Origin: Torymus aiolomorphi
Taxonomy: Eukaryota; Arthropoda; Insecta; Hymenoptera; Torymidae
Assembly (NCBI GenBank): GCA_036365515.1
Contig: CM070874.1
Span: forward strand, 174,939,797 to 175,003,796
Length of the DNA stretch: 64,000 nucleotides
Reading direction: 5' to 3'
Position 1 is the stretch's first letter; the number at the start of each line of letters is the position of its first letter. The notes under the pieces are model-generated. The model did no database searches. It had not been told where the DNA came from and saw nothing but the letters and a program-made list of their open reading frames with translations. This document shows positions 21,263 through 32,025 of the stretch, in pieces. Position numbers and translations under genes: made by a program.

Positions 21263-22046
21263 TGGGACGCGCTGGGCAGCGCAAAAGTAAGTTGCGTCCC
21301 GTAATTGTATGCCGCGTAGGATTTGCGTGCGAGCGGCCTCGCGGGTTTCTGTTCGCGGTTAACCGACGCCGCTTGCGTAGAGGCAAGCGGCCTCGTGTGC
21401 GCGCGTGCGGCGGCCATTTTCCGGCAGCGTACGACGCGGACATGCCGGATGTGCGTTCAGCCGGCTCCGCTTAAAGTCTCAGCCTGGGCGCGTTATTTGT
21501 ACAAAAGATTTGTTCGGGCTTCGCGCCCCTTAGCGCGATCCTGTCGGTTAATAAACCCCTCTTATTTTACTTTTACTTCGTTAGTGTCAAGTCATTGATT
21601 TTGCGAGTAACCATTCCCTATCTTCCCGAATGCCGCCCTCTACCTTTTCAGCAGCTGCAGCTAGTCGGAGGCATCACCTCCTAGAGGAGCAACGTCAACG
21701 GGGAAATTGTAAGTTAAAGTCGCTCAGGTTAACCTGAGGACTTTACGGGACTGTACGGGAACACCGGCGAAAGTAGGTAAGGCTAGTTCATAGCCGGCCG
21801 CCGGTGGTTCGTGCGCCGAAGTTGGCAGCAGCGGCAGAGCGTAGCGTCGGCTCTTGTGGAAAGTGGTCTAAGCTTTCTGCAGTAGAGGCCTGCGCGTGCG
21901 CGTTCGGAACCTGTGCCGATGCGCTCTTGCCGGCCTGCGGCTCATTCTACAACGGCGAGCCGCCCCGGGCGTGGTAGACGCCCATGTATTACCTTCGCGT
22001 GCCCTAGAGAGGGACTAATACCCTCCCTTAAATTAACCCCGTTACA

Positions 22047-22177
22047 ATGGTTAAAAAGATTCCTGTAATAATTTGAATACTTAAACATAAGCCTAATAGA
22101 GATCCGAAATTTCATCGAATTGAGATATTTTAGGGGGTGGGTAAGGAAATTAGAGATGAATTAATGATTTTTAAAAT
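22047..22177 (-). pseudogene. cob: NUMT: cytb N-terminal fragment
   Basis: Minus-strand reading gives the cytochrome b N-terminus (SLPTPSNISIRWNFGSLLG, then SIQIITGIFL). It starts with ATT at about 22177 and joins the central fragment across the ATGG duplication, proving that LTR C inserted into a pre-existing NUMT. Confidence 0.93.
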
Positions 22178-22204
22178 GTTATTGGTTTTAATACTTGATT
22201 TTTT

Positions 22205-22728
22205 CATTTAATTAATTTTACGTAGAGTTACTTTTTTTATTAAACAAATTTTTACAATTATTGGTAAACATAAAAATAAATAAATTATTGCAATTAAACT
22301 TGTGTAGTTTTTAGGATAGATATATATTAAACTTAAATTATTTGAAATTTTTAGATTACCTATGTTATATCTTAAATTAAATTCATTGAAATTAATTATT
22401 CAATTATTGAATTTTATTAAATAAATTATTAAAATAAAATTTATAAAAATTAATAAAAATTTATTTGGAAAATTTTTTTAAAAAATTCATTTAATTGAAG
22501 TTTTTATGTTATTTATAAATCTAATGAAATATATAAAAATAATTATAATTCCTCCTACAACAATTAAAAATATTAAAAATGAAAATCAGTGATTGTTTAT
22601 AAATAATCTTAAGTTAAAAGAAGAAATAATTAATAAAATAAGTAAAATTGATATTAAAATTAAAGGATGAATATTTTTATTATTAAAAGGAATAGATTGG
22701 ATTATTATTATTATTATTGAATTTATTT
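22205..22728 (-). pseudogene. nad6: NUMT: nad6
   Basis: NADH dehydrogenase subunit 6 on the minus strand, directly upstream of cytb as in insect mitochondria. Recognisable parts are FLIVVGGIIIIFMYFISF in the middle and KVTLRKIN at the end. Internal stops near 22480 and 22400 and frame breaks show decay. The very high AT content limits certainty of the start. Confidence 0.8.
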
Positions 22729-22778
22729 AATTTATAGTAATGACATTTGAATAGCTAAAATTACTTTTATCATTTAAT

Positions 22779-22844
22779 CAAAAGGTAGTTTAATTAAAAA
22801 TATTAATTTTGGAGATTAATGATATAAGATTTTATTTTTTTGAA
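22779..22844 (+). pseudogene. trnP: NUMT: tRNA-Pro(UGG)
   Basis: Anticodon arm ATTAA-TTTTGGAG-ATTAAT with anticodon TGG, between nad6 and tRNA-Thr and on the strand opposite to nad6, the standard insect layout. Located by eye; ends approximate. Confidence 0.7.
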
Positions 22845-22847
22845 ATA

Positions 22848-22913
22848 TTAGCTATAAATTATTTATTTATTTTTAATTTACAAAATTAATATTTTATTTA
22901 AATTAATAGCTAA
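22848..22913 (-). pseudogene. trnT: NUMT: tRNA-Thr(UGU)
   Basis: Minus strand. The acceptor stem TTAGCTA/TAGCTAA pairs perfectly, and the anticodon arm TTAAT-TTTGTAA-ATTAA has anticodon TGT. Adjacent to tRNA-Pro in opposite orientation, as in insect mitochondria. Confidence 0.78.
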
Positions 22914-22952
22914 AATTTATATAAATTTTTTATTTATATATTTAAATATATT

Positions 22953-22955
<3 letters not shown>

Positions 22956-23016
<61 letters not shown>
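22956..23016. repeat. (TA)n microsatellite
   Basis: About 60 bp of TA repeats between tRNA-Thr and nad4L, probably expanded after nuclear transfer. Confidence 0.9.
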
Positions 23017-23020
<4 letters not shown>

Positions 23021-23029
23021 TTTTATTAT

Positions 23030-23337
23030 ATTTATTTCTTCAATTTTTATAATATCTTATTTTTATTCACAAATTTTATTAACTTTATTAAGTATAGAAT
23101 TTTTAATGTTAAGATTATTAATAATTTTAAGATATTTAATTTAATTTATATTTAATTAAATAATTTGTTATATTTAATATTTAATTGATATTTAATTAAT
23201 TAATTTATATTTACTATTTAATTTATTATTTAATAATTTATTAATTTTGTTATTATATTATTTAGTATTTGTAGTTGGTGAAAGTTTAACTTTATTGGTA
23301 TTTTTTATTCGATCAGTAATAATAATTAAAATTATTT
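23030..23337 (+). pseudogene. nad4L: NUMT: nad4L
   Basis: NADH dehydrogenase subunit 4L on the plus strand, mitochondrial code: SQILLTLLSMEFLMLSLL, then after a disrupted AT-rich stretch FVVGESLTLLVFF. It is immediately upstream of nad4 in the same orientation, as in insect mitochondria. Confidence 0.78.
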
Positions 23338-23349
23338 AAATTTAATTTT

Positions 23350-23654
23350 ATGATAAAATTAATGTTATTTATATTTTTATTAATTTATTTATTAATTTAT
23401 GTAAAAATTAAATTTATTTTATTTATAAATTTAATCTTTATTTTTAGATTTTTATTAATAAGTTCTGTTAATTATAATAATTTATGAATAAATGTGTATA
23501 GATGGATAGGTATTGATAATTGAAGATTTATTTTAATATTATTAACTATTTGAATTCTTGGATTAATATTTATGACAAGAATTAGATTTAAAAATTTAAA
23601 ATGATATAGATTTGTATTATTAATATTATTGTTATTTTTAATGGTTAGATTTAT
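23350..23654 (+). pseudogene. nad4: NUMT: nad4, 5' part
   Basis: Starts at ATG 23350. The ND4 N-terminus reads with the mitochondrial code (SWMGIDNWSFILMLLTIW). It is cut by the R1-clade LINE at 23655. The last 14 bases (23641-23654) are the target duplication repeated at 26573-26586, where nad4 resumes. Confidence 0.9.
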
Positions 23655-26254
23655 GGGGCCGGCTGGTATGGATATGGCCAGTCGGCTAGACCTCGTGGTA
23701 CTAAATAAAGGTACCACGTCGACCTTCAGACGACCGGGCTACAGGGAGACCATTATCGACGTCTCCCTGGCAAGCGAACGCCTAGCCGGGCGAATCCAGA
23801 GCTGGCATGTGATCGAGGACTATACAGGAAGCGATCACATGTATATCACGTTCCGTGTGCGTGATAGCAGACCGGCTCCGTTTCCGCACAAGCGCGGCCC
23901 CCCCAGGTGGAACATCGCCAAGATGAACTACGAGAGGTTTGCCACGGCGATAGAACACGGACAGCGAACACTGCGTGAGATCCCGGAATCGCTGCCGCTA
24001 TCTGCGCGGGCAAAAATGGTGACCGACTACACCATGAAGGTCATCGAAAAGGCCTGCGCGGAGACGGTTCCCAGGAAATCAACACGTGGGTCAAGACGAC
24101 CTGCTTACTGGTGGACGAACGACATCGCGGACCTTCGTAAGACGTGCCTGCAGTTGCGACGCAGAATGCAGAGGGTCAAAAACGCCATCTCGACGCAGGC
24201 CCCTTGGCCGCACAGTAGAAGGCCGCCAAGAAATCCCTAAAGAAGGCCATCAAGTCCAGCCGGCAGCGATGCTGGAAAGAGCTGGGGGAAGAGATGGATC
24301 ACGATCCGTGGGGATTAGGGTACAAGATCGTTATGCGCAAGCTGGCGACCTTTGGTTCGTCAGCGCCGAAAGATGCGCAAACGATCACGAACATCGTACG
24401 TGCCCTTTTCCCCGAACACCCAAGGAGACCGGATGGCCCAGCAACATCCGGCCCGTTCGAAACTCCTCTGTTTACGAACATGGAGCTCTCCATCGCAATA
24501 AAATCTTTGCGTAATAAGAGAGCTCCGGGGCCGGATGGATTACCAGCAGAGCTGCTGAAAGCCATCGGCGGCAGTCACCCGCGCCTCTTGCTGGACATGT
24601 ACAACTCCTGCCTGAAGGCGGGCATTTTTCCTGCCCGATGGAAGACAGCGAGACTTGTCCTCATCAGCAAGGACAAGGGTCCAGCAGACAGCCCGTCGGC
24701 CTACCGCCCGCTGTGCATGCTAGACACGGCGGGAAAACTTCTGGAGAAACTGCTGAAACCTCGCCTCCAGGCAGCCATAAGTGCGTTCGGAGATCTGGCT
24801 CCGCGGCAGTATGGCTTCAGGCGAGATAAGTCAACCGTAGATGCAATCCAGGAGGTGGTAAATGCCGCCAGGTCAACGGAACAGGGCAACCATTTCTCTC
24901 GCCCTATTTGTCTGCTGGACACCTTGGACGTTAAAAACGCGTTTAACTCAGGTGGGACAAGGCGCTGGAAGCTTTCGAGCGGGACTTTCATATCCCCGCG
25001 TATCTTTTACGCATTCTTGGGGATTATCTGAGGGACCGCTCGATAACTTACGACACTGAGGATGGACCAATAAAGAGGGAAATAACATCTGGGGCAGCTC
25101 AGGGCTCCATGCTGGGTCCCGATATATGGAATGTATTCTATGACGTGTTCCTGCGCATGGAAATGCCCGAGGGCACCTTCCTGGTTGGGTATGCTGACGA
25201 CATAGCGGTGGTCATCGTAGCCAGAGACGTTGTCCTCGCTAGGCTGCTACTCAACCGGGTAATGCGTCGCGTTTTCTCCTGGCTGGAGGATCACGGGCTT
25301 GAATTAGCCACAAAGAAGACGGAGGTCGTGCTACTCACGAAGAGGCACATCAATACCATGTGCCCCTTTCAAGTAGGAGACGCGACGGTCCAGGCAAAGA
25401 GTGCGGTGAGGTACCTCGAGGTGACGCTTGATAACAAGCTCACCTTCAGGGAACACCTCACTATAGTGACGGAAAAGGCGGCAGCAGTAACAGCCTCGCT
25501 GAGTAGGCTCATGGCCAATACCGCCGGCCCCCGGCCTTGTAAAAGGCGCCTACTCATGCGTGCCGCCGAAGCCGTCATGCTGTACGGAGCGGAGGTCTGG
25601 GCCGATGCGCTACGGAAAGACGTGCACAGGAAGCGTCTCGCCGCGGTGCAACGGAGAGCAGCACTCCGGATCGCGTGCTCTTACCGCACGGTCTCCGAGC
25701 CCGCGATATTAGTGGTCGCTGGGGTAATACCCATCGACCTTCTTGCACTGGAGAGACGCTTCGTCCATCAGCAGAAGCCTGCTCTTGGGGTAGTGGAGGC
25801 CCACCGAACGGCCACGGCCAATACCATCCAGGCTTGGCAGCATCGGTGGGAATCCTCCACTAAAGGAAGATGGACGGCCAGGCTGATCCCACAAGTGGAC
25901 ACCTGGCTGTTCCGAAAAGAGGGTGAGGTAAATTACTACCTCACCCAATTCTTGACGGGGCACGGCCTGTTCCGCGCATACCTACATAAGATGGGTAAAG
26001 TCGCGGAGCCAGGCTGCGCCTATTGTGAGGGCCTCCCGGACGACGTGTTCCACACCTTCTTCGTATGCGGAAGGTGGACCGTCGAAAGGGGGGCACTAGA
26101 GAGGGACCTTGGCTGCATATCACCTGACAATATAGTCAGGCTGATGCACCAAGGTCCTCAACAATGGGCGAAAGTCGCCTCCTACGTGGAGGCGATCTTG
26201 CGCCAAAAAAGGAAAGAGGAGAACAGCAGATCGGCCGTCCGCAGGGCACCGTAG
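23655..26254 (+). pseudogene. ORF2 of the R1-clade LINE (endonuclease C-term, RT, zinc domain)
   Basis: Endonuclease end: YRETIIDVSLASERLAGRI and DYTGSDHMYITFRV. RT: KRAPGPDGLPAELLKAI, YRPLCMLDTAGKLLEKLL, YGFRRDKSTVDAI, LDVKNAFNS, and the catalytic GYADDIAVVIVA near 25185. The C-terminal motif is FLTGHGLFRAYLHKMGK followed by Cys-x2-Cys...His...Cys (CAYCEG, HTFFVC). Frame changes near 24240 and 25030 break it. LDVKNAFNS and the C-terminal layout are typical of the R1 clade. Stop at 26252-26254. Confidence 0.92.
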
Positions 26255-26572
26255 CTGTTCACGGGAAAAAAGAAAGACCCCTGCGGGTCTCAACGGCCGA
26301 TCTGAAGTGAGAAGGTGCCGCTCAGGCGAAGCAAGCCCTCCCTGAAGTAATGTGTAAAACGGTGCCGGGGGAGGGTCTGTACAGTAGTGCAGAGCAGAAA
26401 GGGTTAGTGTTTTTAGTGGGTAGGAATCCCACACGCCGTGGGAGTGCGGAGCCTCTTGCGGTGTCTCCTGGGCTGGCATGGATATGCGGCCCAGGCGGTC
26501 CGGTGGAGCATTTGGTCCACCGGACTGATGCAAGATTTCACTGTTTCCCTCGTAAAAAAAAAAAAAAAAAAA
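23655..26572 (+). mobile_element. 5'-truncated R1-clade LINE inserted in nad4
   Basis: Flanked by a perfect 14-bp duplication ATGGTTAGATTTAT (23641-23654 and 26573-26586). It ends in a poly(A) of 19 bases (26554-26572). It holds the endonuclease C-terminus and the whole RT and C-terminal zinc domain of an R1/TRAS/Waldo-like ORF2, then a ~300-bp 3' UTR. GC content contrasts sharply with the surrounding NUMT. Confidence 0.95.
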
Positions 26573-27608
26573 ATGGTTAGATTTATAAGAATAAATTATT
26601 TTATATTTTATTTGTTTTTTGAAATAAGTTTAATTATTCCTACTTTTGTTTTAATTATGGGATGAGGGTATCAACCAGAACGAATTAGGGCAAGAATGTA
26701 TATATTATTATATACATTATTTGCTTCTTTACCATTATTATTAATTTTATTATTTTATTTATATAATTTTTTTTTCTTTAAATTTTTTAATTTTAATAGA
26801 ATTTTAATTTTAGAATTTAATAAATTTATTTTATATTTTTATATAATTTTGCTTGTTTAGTTAAAGTGCCTAAATTTTTATTTCATTTGTGATTACCTAA
26901 AGCTCATATTGAAGCTCCTGTTACAGGTTCAATAATTTAACTGCTGTAATGTTAAAATTAGGGGGGTATGGGTTAATACGTAGATTTATATTTATATTAA
27001 ATTTCTCGAAAAATTTAAATTTTATTTTATTTGGGATTCAATTATTGGAATGATTTATTTAAGTTTAATTAGAATGCGGTGTAATGATTTTAAATTAATT
27101 GTAGTTCATTAGTAGTTCATATGATGATAATATTAATAGGTTTATTAACAATGACATCGTTAGGATTTAAAGGTGGATTTTTAATAATGATTGGTCATGA
27201 AATGTGTTCATCAGCATTATTTTTGTTAGTAAATTTTATATATGATCGAACAAAAAGCCGTAATTTGATTCTTAATAAAGGTATAATAAATTTTTTTCCT
27301 TCTATATCTATGTGGTGATTTATATTTTGTGCAATTAATATATCAGCTCCTATTTCATTAAATTTATTAAGTGAAATTTTAATTTTTATAATTTTATTTA
27401 ATTGATAAAGTAAAATTTTTTTATTATTGGTATTAGGTATATATTTTAGAGCTATATATAGTTTATATTTATTTTCTTATACTCAACATGGAAATTTTTT
27501 AAAAAATATTATTAAAATAAATCATAATAATGTTATTGAATTTTTAATAATAATAATTCATTGAATCCCTTTAAATTTAATAATTTTAAAAATAGATTAT
27601 TTTTTTTA
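26573..27608 (+). pseudogene. nad4: NUMT: nad4, 3' part
   Basis: Continues nad4 after the LINE. Diagnostic ND4 segments are GWGYQPERISASMYMLLYT, KVPKFLFHLWLPKAHIEAP, LTMTSLGFKGGFLMMIGHE and, near the end, TQHGNFLKNI. Frame disruptions near 26870 and 26930-27110 (small indels). TGA as Trp is kept at several expected positions, showing mitochondrial origin. Confidence 0.93.
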
Positions 27609-27676
27609 ATTTAAATAATTTAAGTTAAAATATTGATTTGTGGAATCAAATTTATATGAATTTCATATTTTAAATT
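27609..27676 (+). pseudogene. trnH: NUMT: tRNA-His(GUG)
   Basis: Anticodon arm TTGAT-TTGTGGA-ATCAA with anticodon GTG between nad4 and nad5, and an acceptor stem of AATTTAAA/TTTAAATT type. Position and strand agree with insect mitochondria. Confidence 0.78.
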
Positions 27677-27679
27677 TTT

Positions 27680-29360
27680 TTTAAAAGAATTTTATTATGT
27701 TATTTAAGAGGAATTGTATTTTTATTAATTAGAATTATAATTTTAAGATTGCTATTGATAATTTTTAAAAAATGTTTATTTTTTGAATGAAATATTTTAA
27801 TTTTAAATAGATTAATATTAAATATATTGATTTATATTGATTGAATGAGATTAATATTTATTTTTACTGTTTTAATTATTTCTTCTATAATTATATTTTA
27901 TAGTATTGAATATATGATATGGGATGTAAATAACAGGCAATTTTTTTGTTAATTTATTTATTTATTTTATCTATATTATTAATAATTTTGAGTCCGAATA
28001 TAATTAGTATTTTAATTGGATGAGATGGGTTAGGTTTAATTTCTTACTGTTTAGTAATTTTTTATCAAAGTAATTCTAGGTATAGTTCAGAAATGTTAAC
28101 TATTTTAATAAATCGAATTGGAGATGTTTTTATTTTAATTAGAATTGGATTAATAATAAGTATAGGGTCTTGAAATTTTTTGAATACAAATAGTATATTA
28201 AATAATATGATTATTCTAGTCATTATAGCTGCTTTTACTAAAAGAGCTCAATTTCCCTTTTCTTCTTGGCTACCTGCTGCTATAGCGGCCCCAACTCCTG
28301 TGTCATCTTTAGTTCATTCTTCAAATTTAGTAACAGCTGGGATTTATTTATTAATTCGATTTCATTATTTAATTTTTAATAATAAATTTTTAATTTATTA
28401 TATTTTATTAATTGGTTTAATTACAATAATGTTTGCTGGATTATCTGCAAATTTTGAATATGATTTTAAAAAAATTATTGCTCTTTCTCAATTAGGTTTA
28501 ATAGTTACAATTTTGGGAATGAAAAATTATAAATTGGCTTATTTTCATTTAGTCATTCATGCTATATTTAAATCAATAATGTTTATATGTTCAGGAGTAG
28601 TAATTCATAATATTATAAATAATTATCAAGATATTCGATTTATAGGGAATATAAATAATTTTATGCCTTTAACTTCAATAATTTTTATAGTGGCTAATTT
28701 TTCTTTATGCGGAATATTTTTCCAGGATTTTATTCAAAAGATCAAATTTTAGAATTTTCAATAATGGAAAATATAAATATAATAAGTTATTTAATTATAA
28801 TTATAGGAACTGGTTTAACTGTATCTTATAGAATTCGATTATCCTATTATTTAATAAATAAAATATTTAATTTTTTTCCAATGTTTAATATTAAAGATAC
28901 AGAAATAATAAATTTTCCTATATTTTTATTAATAATTTTTACAGTGTTTTTCGGGTATTTAATAAATTGATTTATATTTTCAATAGTTGAAGAGATAAAT
29001 TTAATGTTTTTTGAAAAAATTTTAATTTTATTTATTTGTTTAATTTTTATTTATATTGGATTAAATACTTTTTAATTAAATTATTTTAATTTAATTAAAT
29101 TAAATTTTGAGAAAAATTATTTTATAAAATATTTTATAGGAAAGATATGATTTCTTTATATTTTGAATTTTTTATTAGTTATCCCTCAAGGTTAAGATTA
29201 TTTTTATTAAAACTTTTAGACAAAGGATGAAGTGAATGAATTATTAAAGATTCCATTAATAATTATTCTAAAAATTTTAATAAATTTATAAATTTAAATA
29301 AAAATTATTTAATTAATTTTTTATTGTTAATTAGATATTTATTAATAACATTATTAATTT
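27680..29360 (+). pseudogene. nad5: NUMT: nad5
   Basis: NADH dehydrogenase subunit 5, nearly full length with the mitochondrial code: [71 protein letters not shown] and FYSKDQILEFS. The C-terminus includes DKGWSEWI. A frame break near 28720 (between LCGM and FYSKDQ) and further disruptions near 27940 and 29075-29200 show it is a pseudogene. The longest standard-code ORF inside it starts at 28180. Confidence 0.95.
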
Positions 29361-29366
29361 AAGTTA

Positions 29367-29430
29367 AATTTAAATAGTTTAAGTAAAACGTAATATTGAA
29401 GATATTAAAATAATATTTATATTTTTAAAT
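29367..29430 (+). pseudogene. trnF: NUMT: tRNA-Phe(GAA)
   Basis: Anticodon arm TAATA-TTGAAGA-TATTA with anticodon GAA directly after nad5 on the same strand; acceptor ATTTAAA/TTTAAAT pairs. Standard neighbour of nad5. Confidence 0.72.
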
Positions 29431-29492
29431 AATTTAAATTTTTATAAAAATTTTTTATATTGAATATATAATGTTTTACTTAAACTATATAA
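29431..29492 (-). pseudogene. trnE: NUMT: probable tRNA-Glu(UUC)
   Basis: The minus strand carries a D-arm-like GTTTAAGTAAAAC and a stem TTATA/TATAA around a loop containing TTC. E next to F on opposite strands is the ancestral insect order. The loop base before the anticodon is not T, so the call is tentative. Confidence 0.5.
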
Positions 29493-29496
29493 ATTT

Positions 29497-30078
29497 ATGA
29501 AGAAATGATTTTATTCTACAAATCATAAAATTATTGGAATTTTATATTTAATTTTTTGGATGTGAGCTGGGATTATAGGGCTATCATTAAGATTAATTAT
29601 TCGAATAGAATTAGGGAACCCAGGAGCATTAATTGGAAATGATCAAATTTATAATTCTGTTGTTACTACTCATGCAATTGTAATAATTTTTTTTTTTGTA
29701 ATGCCTGTTATAATAGGAGGATTTGGAAATTTTTTGATTCCAATAATATTAAGAGCCCCTGATATAGCCTTTCCTCGCATAAATAATATAAGATTTTGAT
29801 TATTACCACCAAGATTATTGTTATAAATTTCTAGTATATTTATTGGGTCAGGTACAGGTACAGGGTAAACTGTGTATCCGCCTTTGTCTAGAAATTTAGC
29901 TCATAGGAGTCCTTCAGTTGATTTATCAATTTTTTCTTTACATTTAGCTGGAGCAAGTTCTATTATAGGATCAGTTAATTTTATCTCGACAGTTATGAAT
30001 ATAAAAATTTATAAAATTGAAATTATCTCATTATTTACTTGAGCAATGTTATTAACAACAATTTTATTATTATTATCT
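29497..30078 (+). pseudogene. cox1: NUMT: cox1 5' part
   Basis: Cytochrome c oxidase subunit I N-terminal ~190 residues: [67 protein letters not shown] and [22 protein letters not shown] at 29824-29826 is a nonsense change. It ends abruptly at about 30078, where the Gln/Asp-type repeat begins. It lies on the same strand as nad5, an arrangement not found in the ancestral insect mitochondrial genome. Confidence 0.95.
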
Positions 30079-30480
30079 CAGCTTACTGAGATCACAATTG
30101 AGATCCAAAGGCTAGATCAAATTCATCGTGAATTTGGCCGTTCTGTTGACCTGAGTCGAAATCTAGAACAGGATCAAAATCGAGATTAACATCAAGATCA
30201 ACCTCGAGATGACAATTCATATCAAAATCAAGATCACTATCAACACATTGCTGCTTGCTTACAATATTTCTATGTGAGAATTTTGCTTTTTGCTGTCTGC
30301 TGCCATCATAAGAATGTAAAAAATGTAAAAAATGTAAAAATGGGAATTATTGTAAAAATTGTAAAAAATGTATATCAAGTAAAAAATGTAAGAAAAGGTA
30401 GAAAAGGTAGAAGAACTAAAAACAAAAATTAAAAACATTAAAAATTTATAAATTCAAAAAATGTAAAGACAGGAAAAAAC
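30079..30480 (+). repeat. Composite repeat: Gln/Asp hexamer end plus AAAATGTAA block
   Basis: Starts with CTTACTGAGATCACAATTGA, the invariant entry into the degenerate ATCAAGATCAAAATC repeat, here short. It continues through TTGCTGCTTGCTTACAATAT into the AAAATGTAA block. It is joined at about 30480 head to head with an inverted copy (30481-31260), making a local palindrome. Confidence 0.7.
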
Positions 30481-31260
30481 ACGATTTACATTTTTCACAA
30501 TTTTCACTTGTTTTCCCATTTTTACATTATTTACATTCTTTACATTTTTTTCTTTGCTTGGGTTTTATACGTTTGTACGTTTTTCACATTTTTAAAATTT
30601 TTGACGATTCTGTCATTTTTTGCACTTCTTACACCTTTTACATTTTTCAAAACTGTTACATTTTTTCCTGTTATTTTTCAAATTTATAAATTTTTAATTT
30701 TCTTAATTTTTGTTTTTAGTTTTCCTTTTCTTACATTTTTTACTTGATATAACTTTTTTACAATTTTTACAATAATTCCCATTTTTACATTTTTTACATT
30801 TTTTACGTTCTTACGGTGCCAGCAGACAGCAAAAAGAAAAATTCTCACATAAAAATATTGTAAGCAAGGAACAATGTGACACTATATTTCCACCAAATTT
30901 TTAGCTTACTTTAATAAAATGGCATAGAATCTAGTAATTTTAGAAGATCTGCAAGATACAGATCGAACATTTTCTTTCTCAACAATCTAAGCGAGGTTTA
31001 TATAAAATTTCAACAAAAAATATCATAATATTATTCGAGGGAATAGCGAGTGGATCTTGGTTGTAATCTTGACTTTGATCTTGAATTAGATTTTTATTTA
31101 GATCTTGATAGTGATCTTGATTTTGATATGAATTCTCATCTCGAGGTTGATCTTGAGGTTAATCTCGATTTTGATCCTGTTCTAGATTTCGACTCAGGTC
31201 AACAGAACGGCCAAATTCACGATGAATTTGATCTAGCCTTTGGATCTCAATTGTGATCTC
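30481..31260 (-). repeat. Composite repeat, inverted copy
   Basis: Reverse orientation of the previous unit: AAAATGTAA block (30481-30830), the conserved 180-bp linker with TTTCAACAAAAAATATCATA, then the hexamer repeat. On the plus strand the hexamer repeat reads as an Asp/Leu/Phe-rich frame (31050-31256). These frames follow from the repeat and are not evidence of a gene. Confidence 0.7.
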
Positions 31261-32025
31261 AGTAAGCAAAGCCGTTCTGTGCATCTCATTGACATTTGTA
31301 AACACGAGATCGACGCGGATTTCGTTGTTATAATTGCTGTATCATCAGCATATGATAATATTATCAGCATATAATAATTCTCTGGCATTGAGATCAATAT
31401 CTCATTTATGTACATAATAAACAACAATGGTCCCTAGGATCGTGCCTTGCGGGACTCCCACATCAATTGTTTCATACTCACTGAATTGATTGTTTACTTT
31501 GACTCTTTGTTTTCTATTACTTAAATAACTTTTCATTAGTTTATGGGCATTTCCTCTTATACCGTAGTTGTATAATTTATCTAGAAGAATTTGATGATCA
31601 ACTGTGTCGAAGACTTTTGCAAGATCAAGGAATGTAATTGGGTTAATTAATTAATTTGCAATTGGGTCACTTTGGTCAAGTTCATTGTAATTAGATCTGT
31701 TATGTGAAAAAGTGCATCCTCAGTACTTTTGTTTTTTCTGAATCCAAATTGTTTATCTGATAATAAATTACATTGGTTGACAAAATGTAATAATCTTTTG
31801 TGTATAACTTTTTCAAAAATTTTTGATATATTGGAAATCAATGATATAGGTCTGTAATTTATTAGTAGATGTTTTTCTTTAGCATTGTAAATTGGTGTTA
31901 TCTGAGCTATTTTTAAAGCCACTGGCCATTCTCCTGTTTCAATACTCAAGTTCAACAATAATCGAGGAAAAATAGCGCGGGCCTTGGATGTCACAACATT
32001 GAGCGGGAAAATTCGTTGGTACGGT
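31233..32025 (-). pseudogene. Jockey-like RT fragment (copy 2)
   Basis: Minus-strand RT from LNLSIETGEWPVALKIAQI through NYRPISLISNISKIFEKV, FGFRKNKSTEDALFH, DTVDHQ, SYLSNRKQRVKVNNQFS to ILSYADDTAIITTKSA, which includes the catalytic YADD. It stops two residues after the same ITT position as every other copy and passes into the hexamer repeat. Frame changes near 31650 and 31430. Confidence 0.85.

Larger units (their letters stand above)
17106..22046. mobile_element. Solo LTR, family C, interrupted by a LINE
   Basis: Starts TGTAACGGGCG and ends CCCCGTTACA, so the ends are TG/CA with a 9-bp terminal inverted repeat. ATGG is duplicated at 17102-17105 and 22047-22050, and joining the outer flanks gives continuous cytb. 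The two halves (17106-17460 and about 21139-22046) are GC-rich with a TTTAAAAG box near 17346 and TTAATAAA near 21550, which favours a solo LTR over a DNA transposon. A minus-strand LINE splits it. The same LTR and LINE recur at 63200 and run past the window end. Confidence 0.78.

Noticed and set aside
20679..21443. Ser/Leu repeat ORFs at 21130-21443
   Set aside because: Translation of (GA)n microsatellite and GC-rich LTR C sequence; only the FP25-like part on the minus strand at 20.7-21.1 kb is kept.
17106..22046. DNA transposon with terminal inverted repeats
   Set aside because: TG/CA ends, 4-bp duplication, a TATA-like box and AATAAA fit a solo LTR better; no transposase seen.
9957..30078. 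Genuine mitochondrial contig or contamination
   Set aside because: The genes carry stops, frameshifts and four retroelement insertions with target duplications, and are flanked by nuclear repeats.
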